The notes under the pieces were generated by a model. It worked only from the letters and a program-made list of their open reading frames with translations, did no database searches and had not been told where the DNA came from. Shown in pieces: positions 11,706 to 23,487 of a DNA stretch of 64,000 bases (the stretch's first letter is position 1; each line of letters begins with the position of its first letter). The DNA is taken from assembly GCA_030710605.1 (NCBI GenBank), contig CP092870.1:19382684-19446683 (forward strand). The letters are read 5' to 3'. The position numbers were made by a program, and so were the translations under genes. The stretch is from Cordylochernes scorpioides (lineage: Eukaryota > Arthropoda > Arachnida > Pseudoscorpiones > Chernetidae).

Positions 11706-11850
11706 CTAACAAGGTAATAGACCAAATCCAAATAAATTAATAGTGTGTGATGTTTCGATAAGAGCATTGTTAACGAAACGTAACACAGTATTAATTTATT
11801 TGGATTTGGTCTATTACCTTGTAGTTCTAATCTATAATCCAAACCTTATC
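11706..11850. repeat. Palindromic repeat, family A, copy 4 (both arms)
   Basis: AACAAGGTAATAGACCAAATCC and GGATTTGGTCTATTACCTTG form the arms; the centre is TAGTGTGTGATGTTTCGATAA opposite TTAACGAAACGTAACAC. The outer end is TAATCTATAATCCAAA. The centre has lost the CTGANGA-like box, leaving a simple hairpin. Confidence 0.8.
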
Positions 11851-12359
11851 TTTTTTTGTTTTAGAATAACTATTATAGAAATGTGTAAATATAGCTTATT
11901 TTATTCTCTATATAATATATGGAGTGAATTTGTATTTTGTACAATTTCAATAAAAAATTGAGCAACATTTTTAAAAAATACTACTCTTTTATATAATTTG
12001 TATTTATTATTTCAAACTCCATAAATTATATTAAAATGAAAATTGCATTTTTGAAATGATTTCTTGTTTATTAATTTTTTTTTAACTTGATTTTAATACG
12101 GCCCAGTGGACCATGCATTCTGTGTGTGTGGAATCAGCCGTCCTCCTTGAGTAAAGCTAAAATAAAACTTATTTTAATGTATATAACTAATAGAGTGCAT
12201 ATTTTTACAAAACTAATAAAGAATGTTTGGAGGGAGTTATAAGAATGATTTACTTCAACAAATACTTTATTCCAATATTTCAGTACCTGCTGTGATCCAT
12301 ATCAAGAAATTATATTTTGATAAAGCTTATTTGATGCCAAGTTTTGAATGGTCTGATAT

Positions 12360-12649
12360 TTAAAACATGCAGCACATCGATAATGAATCTGTGAGCTGAA
12401 ACATGCTCAAAATTTTGTTGTTTTAATTATTTTTTAATTACAATTTTAAGTTTGTTATAAGCCTAGTATCTTAAATAGATTTTATTATTTTGGGACCTAA
12501 AATAGGTTCGTTATAGGGGTAGTTCGTTATATTAAAAATCGCAAAGTTCGTTATAATGATGGTATTTTCAATGGAATTGGGAATTGCCTTAGGTTCGTTA
12601 TTAGGAATGGTTCGCTATATTGCGGGTTCGTATTAGAGGGGTTTTACTG
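12360..12649. repeat. Family G element fragment (right end)
   Basis: Matches the right part of the complete copy at 15480-16935, including CTGTGAGCTGAAACATGCTC, the repeated GGTTCGTTATA phrases and the terminal GGGGTTTTACTG-TA. The left half is missing here. Confidence 0.65.
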
Positions 12650-12954
12650 TAAATAGAAGTTATAATAAAATAAATTGAAGAATATTTTGAAAGTAATTCA
12701 ATCTGACTTCCTTTGACAGAGTATAGATAAGCAGGTGCTGGTGTTGTCTGAGAGATTTCAGCCTATTGTTGGTAGATAGAGAAATGAGAACAAGACTTCA
12801 GCGTTCTAAGAAGTGGGAGTAGAAAAGGAAAAATGTCAATTCACTGTGTAAAGGCTGAACATTTACCATCAAATTGTGAAATTGATACAAACTTGCAGTC
12901 TATAACAGATTTGGTGGGATATATTTAAAATAAGAAATAAAATTTATGCAAGAT

Positions 12955-13819
12955 TAGGTACAATTTGGATTATAGATTAGAAACATCTTCCAAGAAGAAA
13001 GAATTGTTCATGACTTGTGTTTGAACAGGTATCAGAAGTTCAAGGTATTTTTACTGCAGTGCTTGCCCAACTTGGGAAGATGAGCATCCTAGTTGAGCTG
13101 ATAATTTGTGTGCGAGTGAAGAATAATTTCAATGGCATTACATAGAGTTGCAGAACCTACAACAAAAGACATTCCTGATCCTTCCATTCTAAGTAAACTT
13201 GTTATGCTTTAGAAAAAAAATTAAACACTTTAATTTTTTTTGTTTACATCAAAAAAGCCAATTGCAATAATTCTTTGAAGTGCATTGTGGTTCTAGGTGT
13301 CAAAGAGCGTTGGACAGCTTGCTGATGTCGGGTAAACATACCATTGGGTCACCTCCATATTGTGTTCAGCTAGAGAACCTAGTGATGATAAAGAGATAGG
13401 GTGGTGCATGTGGTGGCCAGCCTTGAAAGATAAGATTGTGGATGTGAACAGCAGGGAACCAAGTTGAATGTTATTGCTGTTGGTCAGCAGATCTCTTCAC
13501 AATTTCATGGAAGTTTTCATACATCTTTCTGTGGTATGGGGTAAAGAGAATGTGTGTGGGATTTTGCATTTGTGATGAAAGGTTCTATGATGTATATATG
13601 CCTATAGTAGATTGAAGAGCTAAGTTAGTTGAGCTTAGGTAGGATGTACATGTAGTGCCACTCCAGTCCTCCAACAGTGAGATGATGTAAAATCTGGTTT
13701 CTCTTGACAAAGATCCTGTAGTAGGTAATTAATAGTGTGGATTTGGTCTTGTTACCTTGTAGCTCTAATTCTTATTACCTTGTAGTTCTAATCTATAATC
13801 CAAATTGTACCTTATCATA
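12955..13819. mobile_element. Family A element with internal spacer, copy 5
   Basis: Starts AGGTACAATTTGGATTATAG at 12956 and ends with TGTAGTTCTAATCTATAATC and CAAATTGTACCTT, the inverse. The right end also has a local duplication of the ATTACCTTGTAG phrase. The about 700-bp interior has patches such as GTGGTGGCCAGCCTTGAAAG that could come from a retrovirus-like integrase, but I cannot establish this. Confidence 0.55.
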
Positions 13820-13879
13820 ATATAGGTGACTTTAATCCGCTAAATTTTCTATTTCCATTCATTATGCTGCATATGCAAA

Positions 13880-14830
13880 ACGAAGAACAAAATATCTGGT
13901 AAAAAGTTGTCCTTTGAATATAGATTTTTCTGATACCTATTAGCATAAATGCCCCTTTTTTGTCTAATTGAAAAAAAAAATCAAGACCAAGTTTTTTATT
14001 AATTATATAACAAATATTATTACAATCTGCAATACAAAGGTTACTTGAAAGTACTCTTCAAGCATAGCTTTTTTAATAAAGTGCATAGTTTTGTCATTGC
14101 TGGTTGCAATATCACCATAGTTCATGGCATAAAAAAAATAGCCTTTTGTTGCATTATGGGCCGTTTATTAAGATGTTTTAAGCCTAGCTTGAACTAGCCA
14201 GATATAGCCATCTGTCAAAAAATTCAAAACTATTATAGACGTGTAGGATTCTTTTAAAATTAAAACTGCCCTTACTGATGAGCCAGGCCTTCCCATTAAT
14301 TTTTCCATTACAGTAAGGGTAGTAGAAATTGCCTTATTTTTAAAAGAATCATACGCGTCTATAATAAGTTTCAAATTTACATGTAATTGTGGCAAAAATT
14401 GGGGCTGATTCCTTTTTGTAGAGATTTTTATAGCTTTTTCTTTTTCCCTTATAAGGTAGAAAATGTTGCATTTTCTCATTTTTAATTTGTTCTGAAGTTC
14501 TGCTTGGTTCAACTTTCAAAAGGCTATTTTTGTCAATTGGCATCTTGTTATAATAAAGACTGTTTCTTTGGAATTTTCCTTAATCTTGGAAGACATATTT
14601 TCTATTGTAAATTGGTTGAATGTAAAGATATTATATTAATTAATAAGTAAAAAAAAATTGCAAAAATATAAATGACACCTATGGAAAATAAAATGGATAT
14701 AAACAAATAAATACAGATAAATTTATTGTTTCAAATTGTGATAAGTGAGCTCAAATTATATTATTTTGGGACTGGAAATTAGGTTTATTATAGGGGAGTT
14801 TGTTATTCTTAAAAAAAAAAAAAATTTCTA
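13880..14830. repeat. Family G element copy interrupted by a family D repeat
   Basis: Its body (CCATAGTTCATGGCATAAAA, a GTAGAGATTTTTATAGC-type phrase and TGTTCTGAAGTTC) matches 16110-16400 in the complete family G element. It is interrupted at 14207-14382 by a family D fold-back. No transposase is recognisable; the small minus-strand frames at 14168-14543 are composites of the two repeats. Confidence 0.5.
14207..14382. repeat. Fold-back repeat, family D, short copy
   Basis: CTATTATAGACGTGTAGGATTC and GAATCATACGCGTCTATAATA are inverted arms around GATGAGCCAGGCCTTCCCAT; the outer left end is GCCATCTGTCAAAA. It is inserted in the family G copy at 13880-14830. Confidence 0.75.
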
Positions 14831-15898
14831 ACAGTGAAATGGAATGAGGTTGGTTACAATAATATTCCCAGTCCATAGTGTGAGTTATACAGTACTTCTA
14901 GAGAACATAGAATGTGAGCACACTCCCAATCCTGATAACAATGCAAATGTGGAGGAATATTAATGAAGATTCATTTATCTAGTTCCTTTCAAACAAATGG
15001 CATTTGTGTCCTATATAATTGGATTGCCAGATGTATACATGGCAGTAAGAAGAAATCTGCAGTATGTTTTAAAGTGCATTCTTATCTTTAGTTATATACA
15101 TATTTAAAATTATAGAAAGTGATGTCTGCTTTTATTAATTTCAAGTTACCATTTGTTGTTTTATAAATTAGGCTTTTTCAGAAGTCACCATAATCCTCTT
15201 ACAATAGAACCCTCATTAGATACTAGCACTAACATACACCTCTAAACAATGCACAGTTGTCACCAAAATTGCCCTCCCATTGAAAATCCATTCTGCTTGC
15301 GGACATCTTCAAAGAATGAAGGCTTTACGAACACATTATATAATGAATTTAGAAATAATAATAATAGATATTCCTCCACACTAGTAGGCAATAAAAATTA
15401 TCAGAACTAAAAATTATATTCGATTAAAATTTTAAAATACATTTATAAAAGTGCTAAGTTTTTTTTCTAAATAAAAGTACAGTAAAACCCCTCTATAGTG
15501 AATTCCAATGGGACTGAACTTTTGGTTCACTATAGCCAAGGTTTGGCTTTTTTTTTTTTTTTAACTTTTCACATAATTTTTATACCGTATAATTAAAGGA
15601 CTGCTATACAGACAGAAAAAAAAAAGGTTGTCTCTTATATAATTATAATAATGGTCACTTTGTTTTAATTCCTAAATTGACCAATTATCTTACATTAATA
15701 CTGAATAACAAAAGAAGTTATATGACGATAGGTTCCTATTATTGTTAACATAAAGGTACTTATGCCTTATTCAAAAATCAAGACAAATCCTAGGCAAAGC
15801 TTCATTAATTATATATTAAAGGAATTAAAATTATTCTAAAACATATTTATCATATTATATAATATTCAAAGTTTACTTTTAAAATGTCTCTAGTACCT

Positions 15899-15990
15899 GA
15901 TAAGGCACAATTTGGATAATTGATTATAAACACAAGGTAATAAGAACAAATCCAAATTTGGACTTATTACCTTGTGTTTAGTCTCCAATA
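15899..15990. repeat. Palindromic repeat, family A, copy 6 (nested, short form)
   Basis: GATAAGGCACAATTTGGATAA and CACAAGGTAATAAGAACAAA face TTGGACTTATTACCTTGTG with almost no spacer. It sits inside family G, so family A moved after that element inserted. Confidence 0.75.
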
Positions 15991-16565
15991 CCTTGTTGCT
16001 TGAAAGCTTTGCCCCTTTTAAATAAATATTTTTTATACCATTTCCAGTTTCCATATATTCTTCTGAAGCCTAGATTTCATTTTGTTTTGAACCTGTCATT
16101 TAAATCATTGCTAGCTTTAAAATCTCCATAGTTCATGGCATAAAATTTTAAAATGTTGCATCAGAGGCCCATTTATTTGGACTCTTTTTTTACCCCAGGT
16201 TAAGCTAGCTATAGAGCGCTTCTAAAATGGCATGGTAACATGTACGATCGCTGCAAAAGTTGGGGTTGGTTCTTCATTGTAGAAATTTTTAATATAGCCT
16301 TTTATCCTTATTTCTTAGAAAAGCAATATTTTCTTATTTTAACATGTTCTGAAATTTATTTTTTGCCTGAGTTGTTTCTTTGAAAAGCTTTTATAATGTT
16401 TTTTCTAGTAGCTTTTTTTTATAGAATGCCTTTTTCTTTATTATGGAAGCCATTTGCATTTTTTTTCTACCTCATATTTGATGATTTCAAAGAATAAAAA
16501 GTAAAATGTGTAAAAAGGTATATAACATGCCGCAAAAATAGGAACTTAAATGTAATACAGTTAAT

Positions 16566-16712
16566 TTATTGTTTTGAAATTGCGATCTGTGAGCTGAAAC
16601 ATGCTCAAAATTTCATTGTTTTGAAATTGCGATCTGTGAGCTGAAACATGCTCAAAATTTCATTGTTTTGAAATTGCGATCTGTGAGCTGAAACATGCTC
16701 AAAATTTCATTG
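16566..16712. repeat. 47-bp tandem repeat, three units
   Basis: Three consecutive near-identical units of CATTGTTTTGAAATTGCGAT plus CTGTGAGCTGAAACATGCTC and AAAATTT. A single unit is present in the relative at 12360-12649, so the expansion is specific to this copy. Confidence 0.9.
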
Positions 16713-16937
16713 TTTTAAAAATATATTAATTACAATTTTGAGTTTATTATAAGCCCAGTATTTTAATTAGAATTTATTATTTCGGGATTTGAATTAGGTT
16801 CATTATATCAGTAGTTCATTATTTTAAAAATGGAAAAGTTCATTATAACGATGGTATTTTCAATGGAATTAGGAATTACCTTTGGTTCATTATAAGGGGA
16901 GGTTCGCTATAACCCAGGTTAGCAGGGTTTTACTGTA

Positions 16938-17440
16938 TACTGTTTTGTTATAACCATCATCTTTGTTTAAGTTTCATTTAATACTTTTTATTGTTAATAA
17001 CTAGAAAATAAAAAGGTACAAATTTATTTTTATTTAAATATGTGTGGTTAATAAAACTCAAAATACCTTATTATAATGATATATTTAAAGTTATTCAAAT
17101 GTCAAAAATGGGAATAGTTCGTTAGGTAGCAAAAGTGTCTGTTGGTAAGATGCGCAAAAATTTGCAAATTACCAAAATTTTGAAAGAAAAAAAAAGAATA
17201 ATACAGTAGAACCTCCTCCCTTAGTAGACAGTTGTGCTGGTGGACAACTCCCAAGAAATGGACCCTTTCACCCCCCAATGTATTATTTATTGATTTTTTT
17301 ATAAAAGACATTCACGCTAGGGGATAAATAAAAAATTATGAAAAGTAAAGTTAATATCATAGCTTTTATATATTCTTAATAAATTAATTTTTAAAAATTA
17401 AAAGCCTATTTTTTATTCAAATTAATACCTTGATTTTTTA
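16938..17440. other. Non-coding with a family B fragment
   Basis: CAGTAGAACCTCCTCCCTTA at about 17203 is the start of a family B copy truncated at about 17275. Otherwise AT-rich without features. Confidence 0.5.
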
Positions 17441-17682
17441 TTAGGTTGGGACAAAAATAATGGCAGATTTGAGTAATGCAAATTTCAATATTGTCAAGTC
17501 ATATCATTGTGAAGCACGTTTTTCGCATTACATCATATCTACTAATATTTATATTTCCAATAAATTTTGTGAGATATCAGACTGTGCTAAAAATACTTTC
17601 AGCGCAGGTGTTGTGGAAACCAACTTTAAATATCAGTGCATGGATGCCATTTCAGAATGTTTTTTATTTTTTGTTTATCCCT

Positions 17683-17870
17683 AGTACACGTGATACAGGC
17701 CAGCCATGTTAATCGTGGTGTGTAGAAGTAGGCGACTGTTTTTACTGTAAGTGCACCACATGTCTACACATGCGAAAATCAGTTCGACTTTGCACTTACA
17801 AGTGTGCCAGAGCCCCGTTTGATTACTTGCACTCACTGGTGGGGTTGATTTCTGAATGTAATATGCGCAG
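17683..17870 (+). repeat. Family S repeat, copy 2, inside mariner
   Basis: CCTAGTACACGTGATACAGG through GTAAGTGCACCACATGT and GTGCCAGAGCCCCGTTTG to GGTGGGGTTG matches the minus strand of 3345-3640. Its position inside the mariner makes it younger than the mariner insertion. Confidence 0.7.
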
Positions 17871-18680
17871 GTGGTTAGACAAATTTTGCAATGGTGATAC
17901 CAGCCTTGGAGGTGATGAGAGCCATCGGTAGTTGATGATGACCATTTAAAGCCAATATAATTGAGGCAGACACAAACAAAACTACACGAGAAGTAAGGGC
18001 TCTAAGTTGACCTCTACAGTTGTTTGTCATTTGAAACAAATAGGAAAGGTGAAAAAGCTCGACAAATAGGTACCATAGAAAGTGAAAATCAGAAAAATCA
18101 CAAGTGTCTTTGTCACTACTTCTACGAAACAAGAATGAGCCTTTTCTCAACCGTATTGTCACCTGCAGTGAAAAATGTATTCTCGTGACAACCAGCGATG
18201 TTCAGTGCAATGGTTTGATTGTCACACAGCTCCGAAAAACTTCCCAAAACTCAAATTGCACCAAAAGAAGATTATGGGGACTGTTTGGTGATCTAGAGCA
18301 GGTTTGATTCATCACAGCTCCTGAATCCTGATGAAACAATCACAGCAGTGAAGTATTGTCAGTAAAATGATGAAATGCACCAAAAACTTTGCCTCATCTG
18401 CCTCGGATTGGTCAACAGTAAAGGGCCTATCTACTAGACAAAAGCTGAATGAACTGGACTATGAAACCTTGATCACCCACCATGCTCACCAGACCTCTCA
18501 CCTACCAACTACCACATTTTCAGGCATCTCACCAACTTCCTGGGAGGGAATTACTTTAGAAATCAAATGATTTCTTTTCCACTAGAACTCCAGAATTTTA
18601 TCAAAATCGAATAAACCAGAAATTTTCCTGTTGGCAAGGATGTATAGATTCCAATGGTTTTTATTTTAATTAATAAAAGT
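17830..18680 (+). pseudogene. mariner transposase pseudogene
   Basis: Fragments in shifting plus-strand frames match mariner transposase in the right order: HLKQIGKVKKLDK near 18033 (the family has an HL.QIGK..KLD.WVPHEL motif), a degraded VPH-like segment near 18070, DNARPH-region remnants, HHAHQTSHLPTTTF at about 18480 in place of the HPPYSPDLAPSDYHLF motif, and a C-terminal RMYRFQWFLF-like end. Many stops and frameshifts; catalytic residues are not preserved. The homology call rests on motif order rather than any single motif. Confidence 0.7.
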
Positions 18681-18765
18681 ATTGTTTGAAGAGTTATTGC
18701 ATTTTAAAGTTACTGCCAAAAAAGGCAATTATTTTTCCACTAACCTAATAATTATTGATTTAAAG

Positions 18766-19300
18766 TTATTCAAATGTAGAAAAATGGGAAGAATTTGTCA
18801 GATAGGGAATGTAATGTAAGACATGTGCGCAGCAAATTTTCCACATTTTAATAGATATGAAAACTTTCAATTTTAATACTCCAAAAATATCAAAACAGCA
18901 CAAAATGTCTAAAATTGTCAAGGAAAATGCTAAATTGAATAATATTTTGCAATGCACTTGTTTCGATTGCTGATTACTATTGTTCTTTTGACGATACCTA
19001 AAACTTAAAATTTCACAGTAAATAAATAAGGAGTTACATGATGGGGTGTAAGAAAAAATAAATGAGGTCAGCTTTATTTATAGAAGCCCCAAACAAGGTT
19101 TGGAAACTGCCAAAGATTGGCAAATTCAGAAATCTATGGTTGAACAAAGAATAAACTTATTTTTTTATTAAATTTATTTTCAATATTTAATAGTATTTAA
19201 CTAGGTTATTATAACCAGTTTACTAAGTGTTAAGAGCAAAGAATATAATATGCAATAATAAATAATTATGTTCATAAAGATTTTTTAAAATGTCCAACAA
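18766..19300. other. Non-coding stretch
   Basis: AT-rich; a repeat of the AAGTTATTCAAATGT phrase seen at 17090 occurs near 18760, flanking the mariner on both sides. No gene seen. Confidence 0.4.
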
Positions 19301-19556
19301 AAAAATAGCAACTCTCCGATTAGAGGAGACCTTTTTAAAAAAAAAAAATATTCTGGCTTTGAAACTAGTTGTCCTTTAAAGGGAGGTATTTCTACTGTGT
19401 GATTGGGATCTTCCTATTGATTAAGGAGTTGATTGATGTGGGGTGCAACAAGAAGATGGGGTACAACTATAAACCTAACTTGTTCTATGGAAATCAAACA
19501 AGGCTTGCAAAATTGGAAAAAAAAATGTCACAGAAAATCGAACAATAAATATATTA

Positions 19557-19735
19557 CAGTAGAACCTCCATGAGAGGAAACTTGTGCTAGAGGACCCCTC
19601 TCTACAAAGGACAGTTTTCATTTGTAAAATTATCATTTTTATTTTTTAGCAACTCTCCGGTATGAGGGCACCTCTCCTTAAAGGACACTTTGGTTCTGCA
19701 ATTAGATGTCCTTTATACAGAGAGGTTCACAACTG
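19557..19735 (+). repeat. Family B MITE, complete copy
   Basis: CAGTAGAACCTCCATGAGAGG to AGAGGTTCACAACTG, flanked by TA. Inside are CTAGAGGACCCCTCTCTACA, CAACTCTCCGGTATGAGGGC and AAAGGACACTTTGG. Partial copies of the same family lie immediately around it at about 19310-19402 and 19850-19940. Confidence 0.8.
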
Positions 19736-20297
19736 TATTAAAAAAAAAATTTCAATATTTATGGCATCTAACTAGTGAACTGAATATTTTAAACAAGAAT
19801 ATAAATGTTTAATGTTCATTAAGTTTTTTAGTTTTATAATATATTAGAAAAATAGCAACTCTCCAGTAAACTCTCCCTAAAGTAAAGGACACTAGCTCTG
19901 CAACTAGGTGTTGTACTTTAGAGAGGTAGTTCTACTGTATGTTATTAGGAGTTTTATTATTCCCAAATCTGTTATTGTATTAACAATTTAATGTAAGGCC
20001 TGTCTTAGGGTATCAATTTCTTGTGAGAACCATTGGTTTTCCCATAAATTTACCTCAGACTCTACTTTAACAACACATTCATGTCTCAACTTTTTAGGTC
20101 CCAAAAAGCTCATATTTATTTTGTGTATACTCATTTACTATTTAAATAATAAAATTCTATTAAAAAGCCTTCATTTTCAACTTTAGAGACATGAAAATTG
20201 TTGAAAAATATAATTGCAGTACATTTTCGTAAATTTAGCAAATCCTGTGTTCTATTATATTCAAAATATCATTTTTTTTTAAAGAAAAAACTAATAC

Positions 20298-20440
20298 AAT
20301 AAGGTACAATTTGGATTATAGATTAGAAACAAAAGGTAAATAGGACCAAATCCAAATAAATAAATTGTGTGTTAAATTTTGGTAACAATGTTGTTTATTT
20401 ATTTGGTCTTTGGTTACCTTTTGTTTCTAATATAATAATG
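20298..20440. repeat. Palindromic repeat, family A, copy 7
   Basis: AAGGTACAATTTGGATTATAG, GGACCAAATCCAAATAAATA and GGTAACAATGTT, mirrored by TTTATTTGGTCTTTGGTTACC and TTTTGTTTCTAA. More diverged than the copies near 38.8 kb. Confidence 0.75.
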
Positions 20441-20773
20441 ATATCAAAGAAAATGTGTGCCTAACAAGAAATCTCATGAAATGATATTTTTTTCATATTA
20501 GATTATTCCCATGATTGTGTTCAAGAAGGAAATTTATAATAATAGATCAAGGGGTAGGCAAGAAACACCAGAATATGCCAAGGTTCTCTAATAGATTGTG
20601 TCATAAAGAATAGTTTAATTTTATTTACTAAATTGTATATAGAATGTATGTGTGCAGAGATGTATGAGTATTCCATTTATTCAAGTGCAGCCTGGTGCAA
20701 CTTTTTAACAATGAGGCTAGAAGGTTTTATATTCTATAATAAAACTGATTAGGTTGTTAAATTTCCCTATGTA

Positions 20774-20862
20774 TACAGTACAACTACCTCCCTGTAAATG
20801 ACATCAGTTGCAGAGCCAAAATGTCCTTTACAGAGAGGTGTCCTCTTATGGAGTGTTGCTAT
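20774..20862 (-). repeat. Family B fragment
   Basis: CAGTACAACTACCTCCCTGT, GTTGCAGAGCCAAAATGTCC and AGAGGTGTCCTCTTATGGA: the right half of family B on the minus strand, cut at a poly-A run. Confidence 0.65.
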
Positions 20863-21969
20863 TAAAAAAAAAAAACTGAGCATAATATTTTCATCTAATA
20901 TTATATTATAATAAATCCTTGTGGACCCCGAGCCCCCCAAGATGTGCAAAGACTTCTCCAGCCCTAAATTGTCAGTTTGAAAATAAAACTTATGATGAGA
21001 TTTACTTTCCTCCACAACAATTTTCAATACAAATGCACTAAGAAGTTATAAACACTTATTTCAAATATCATCATTAAATAATGAGAGATATGGCAGATAT
21101 AAAATTATATTTAAAAACCTTGATTAAAAACCTTTAAAAAAAAACAATACAAGTTAAACTCTCTCTACGGGATAATTTAATAAAAATGAAAATATAAGCT
21201 TCAATGTTTATATGGTGTCCATTTATTAACCATAAAATGCATATATTGAATATAAGATTGCAGGTTCAAGTCTTTTTTGTTCAAATTCCATTTTTTTTGT
21301 TGTGCCTGCCAGTGGTTATATCACAGTAAGGGGTTTTCCACCTCCCTTTCTATCTACCTAAATGTCTTGTCCACTTCTCTCGCCACACTTACTAGAACTC
21401 AGAATTGACCCAGTGGAGCCTGCTTGGACTGAAACAGATGCTGCCAGAACCCATCCATCTGGACCTAGGTTTTCAGCACAAATGATGGGGACTTCATATC
21501 TATAGGAATACTATATTTTCACATGGAACATGTGGCCCATGGAAGCATACAGTCAAATACTATGGTTTGTGTGCTTCTTATTTAGTTTACACTCTTTGAT
21601 TTAACAGACTTCAATCAGTATATTTAATCAGCTACAGTTAACACCCTATTAAGTATTGATAACAAAACATCCTTAAAATATCCCCTAGAAGTTATCCTTG
21701 CAAAATGAATGGTAATCAATCATATTACTGACCAGAGTTCACCACTGACTTTAAATTCCCCAGAAATGTTGGATTGTATACACAACAAATATATGATGTA
21801 TTAGCACACCATATGGTATTGGAGATGTACACACTATAAATAGTTGACATGTTTCTTTTAAATAAAATAATTTTATACTGTTTTTACTGCAATGATAAAA
21901 ATACCTTCATTTGTTGTTTGTGGAAAAGCAATGCTTTTGAAGAATTTATACACTCTATTAAAAAAAATG

Positions 21970-23075
21970 TGACACACCAAGAAGGAGTTGTCCGATTGGA
22001 ATGAAAATTGGTGTATGTGAAGAACATTTATAGGGAAAAAATTATTAAATTTTCAGAAAAATTGATTAATTTATTCCAGAGTTTGATCATCACAAATTTA
22101 GAAAGTCTATATGTCTGTGGACCCTCACTGGCTTGGATGTAGGCTGCCATCCACCATGTCAATGGACTGATAAAGATTCTATATGTGTGCTGCGGGATTT
22201 GCCAAATTGTCTCCAACTGTCGGCTTGCATCACCTTTCCAACATGTCCCATATGTGCTCTATGGGTGAGAGATCAGGCGGCCTTGCTGGCCACAGAAGAG
22301 TTCAGAAAGATTAAGACAATCGACAGTAACATGTGTGGCCTGGCATTATCTTGTTGAAAAGTAACCCAGTGAGATGTGAGAGGAATGGCAACAAAACAGG
22401 CAGTAAAATATCACATGTACTGTTGGGTTGACAGGGCGACTATACGTCCACAGTCAGTGCAGGTCCAAGTTGATCACTCCCACCACTCACCACTCTAGTC
22501 TGTGTGAGAGTAGGGCATCCTAACCGTTGGCTAGCTCTTAGATTCCGCTCTCTCTGTGATCTGTTGATGGTCATTTTGGACACTTGTTGATCCAGTGCTG
22601 AAACAGTCATTCTGACAATGGCTCTTTCCTCCTGTTCTGTTGTCCCTTGGTCAACCACTGCCGTCCTGACATTGCATTCTTCTGTTGTTGACCCACTCTT
22701 ACCAACATCGTCTAATAGCTGCATCACTTCGACACAGATGTTGCACAATTAGTCCATTTGACCAACCACCTCCTTCAAGCCAATGGCACGACCTCTTACA
22801 AACTCTGACATATGTTCTTAATGAGAACGAATCTTTCAGCATTGATACAGTAGAAATAGACTTACTGCAAAAAAAATTGAATGGCAATTTTGAAAATCTG
22901 CTTATGCTGTTCTGGATATTGAGACTAGAATACTTATGCTGTATGCACAGTTCAGGTGCACTGGAGCTCTTGCTTTGCATAAATCGCTACCAAATTTCAA
23001 TCATTTGGCTTTTGGTCAAAATGTCTTTGTATACGTATTTTCATCTAAATTAGACAACTCCTTCTTGGAGCATTG
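21970..23075 (-). mobile_element. Tc1-like transposon with decayed transposase
   Basis: Inverted ends CACCAAGAAGGAGTTGTC on the left and, from the right, CCAAGAAGGAGTTGTC. The minus strand carries transposase fragments. Near the left end WPARPPDLSPIEHIWDMLE (about 22290-22235) is the hallmark C-terminal motif of Tc1 transposases. At 22748-22440 a helix-turn-helix-like segment (EERAIVRMTVSALDQQVSKM, then TQTRVVSG) fits the N-terminal paired-like domain. Stops and frameshifts separate them. Dead copy; orientation is minus. Confidence 0.75.
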
Positions 23076-23109
23076 ATTTTTTTTTTTCTGTTGTTGCAGG
23101 GTATATATA

Positions 23110-23180
23110 TAATTCTAACTTCTTTAATTCAACACCCCAAGGTATCAGAGCTTTTGATTGAATTAAAGTGTTGAATTAGT
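23110..23180 (+). repeat. Family C end fragment
   Basis: TCTAACTTCTTTAATTCAACACCCCAAGG and GAGCTTTTGATTGAATTAAAG match the left end of the element at 860-2793 and the fragment at 30650-30715. Confidence 0.6.
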
Positions 23181-23226
23181 CTGCTAGATATTTCAAAAGC
23201 AAAGTAAAATTGTATTCATTTATATA

Positions 23227-23403
23227 CAGTAGAACCTCCATTGAGAGGACCTCACGCTAGAGGACACCTCTCTACAAACGAGTTTTCATTTGCAAAATTA
23301 CCATTTTTACTATTTTGTAGCTCTCCGGTAAGAGGACACCTCGCCCTAAAGGACACTTTGGCTATGGTTTGGCAGTGGTGTCCTTTACAGGGAGGTTCTA
23401 TTG
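23227..23403 (+). repeat. Family B MITE, reference copy
   Basis: About 177 bp, flanked by TA, beginning CAGTAGAACCTCCATTGAGA and ending ACAGGGAGGTTCTATTG. Interior AGGACACCTCTCTACAAACG and AAAGGACACTTTGG. The inverted ends and TA duplication place it with Tc1/mariner/pogo-type non-autonomous elements. At least ten full or partial copies are in the window (6200, 9232, 17203, 19310, 19557, 19850, 20774, 23227, 26545, 31757, 32578, 36395). Confidence 0.8.
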
Positions 23404-23487
23404 TATATATAACAATGATTCACTATAGCCATGGTAATACCAGGGATAAAAAATTGGAAGCTTATATTCCTAGTTTATTTTATGATA

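Larger units (their letters stand above)
15480..16935. mobile_element. Family G DNA transposon, non-coding, complete ends
   Basis: Left end CAGTAAAACCCCTCTATAGT and right end (inverse) CAGTAAAACCCTGCTAACC, each flanked by TA, consistent with a pogo/Tc1-type element. It contains a nested family A copy (15899-15990) and a 47-bp tandem array (16566-16712). No transposase is readable in it. Partial relatives lie at 12360-12649 and 13880-14830, so the family has amplified locally. Confidence 0.65.
17441..18748 (+). mobile_element. mariner element, about 1.31 kb, decayed
   Basis: Inverted ends TTAGGTTGGGACAAAAATAA and (from the right, other strand) TTAGGTTAGTGGAAAAATAA, each next to TA, and a total length of about 1.3 kb, all typical of mariner. 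The transposase is on the plus strand and dead (next entry). A family S fragment (17683-17870) lies inside, in place of part of the N-terminal coding region. Confidence 0.85.

Noticed and set aside
13300..13700. Possible retroviral-type integrase fragment inside family A copy 5
   Set aside because: Only a WWPALKDKIV-like phrase can be read, with no supporting motifs on either side.
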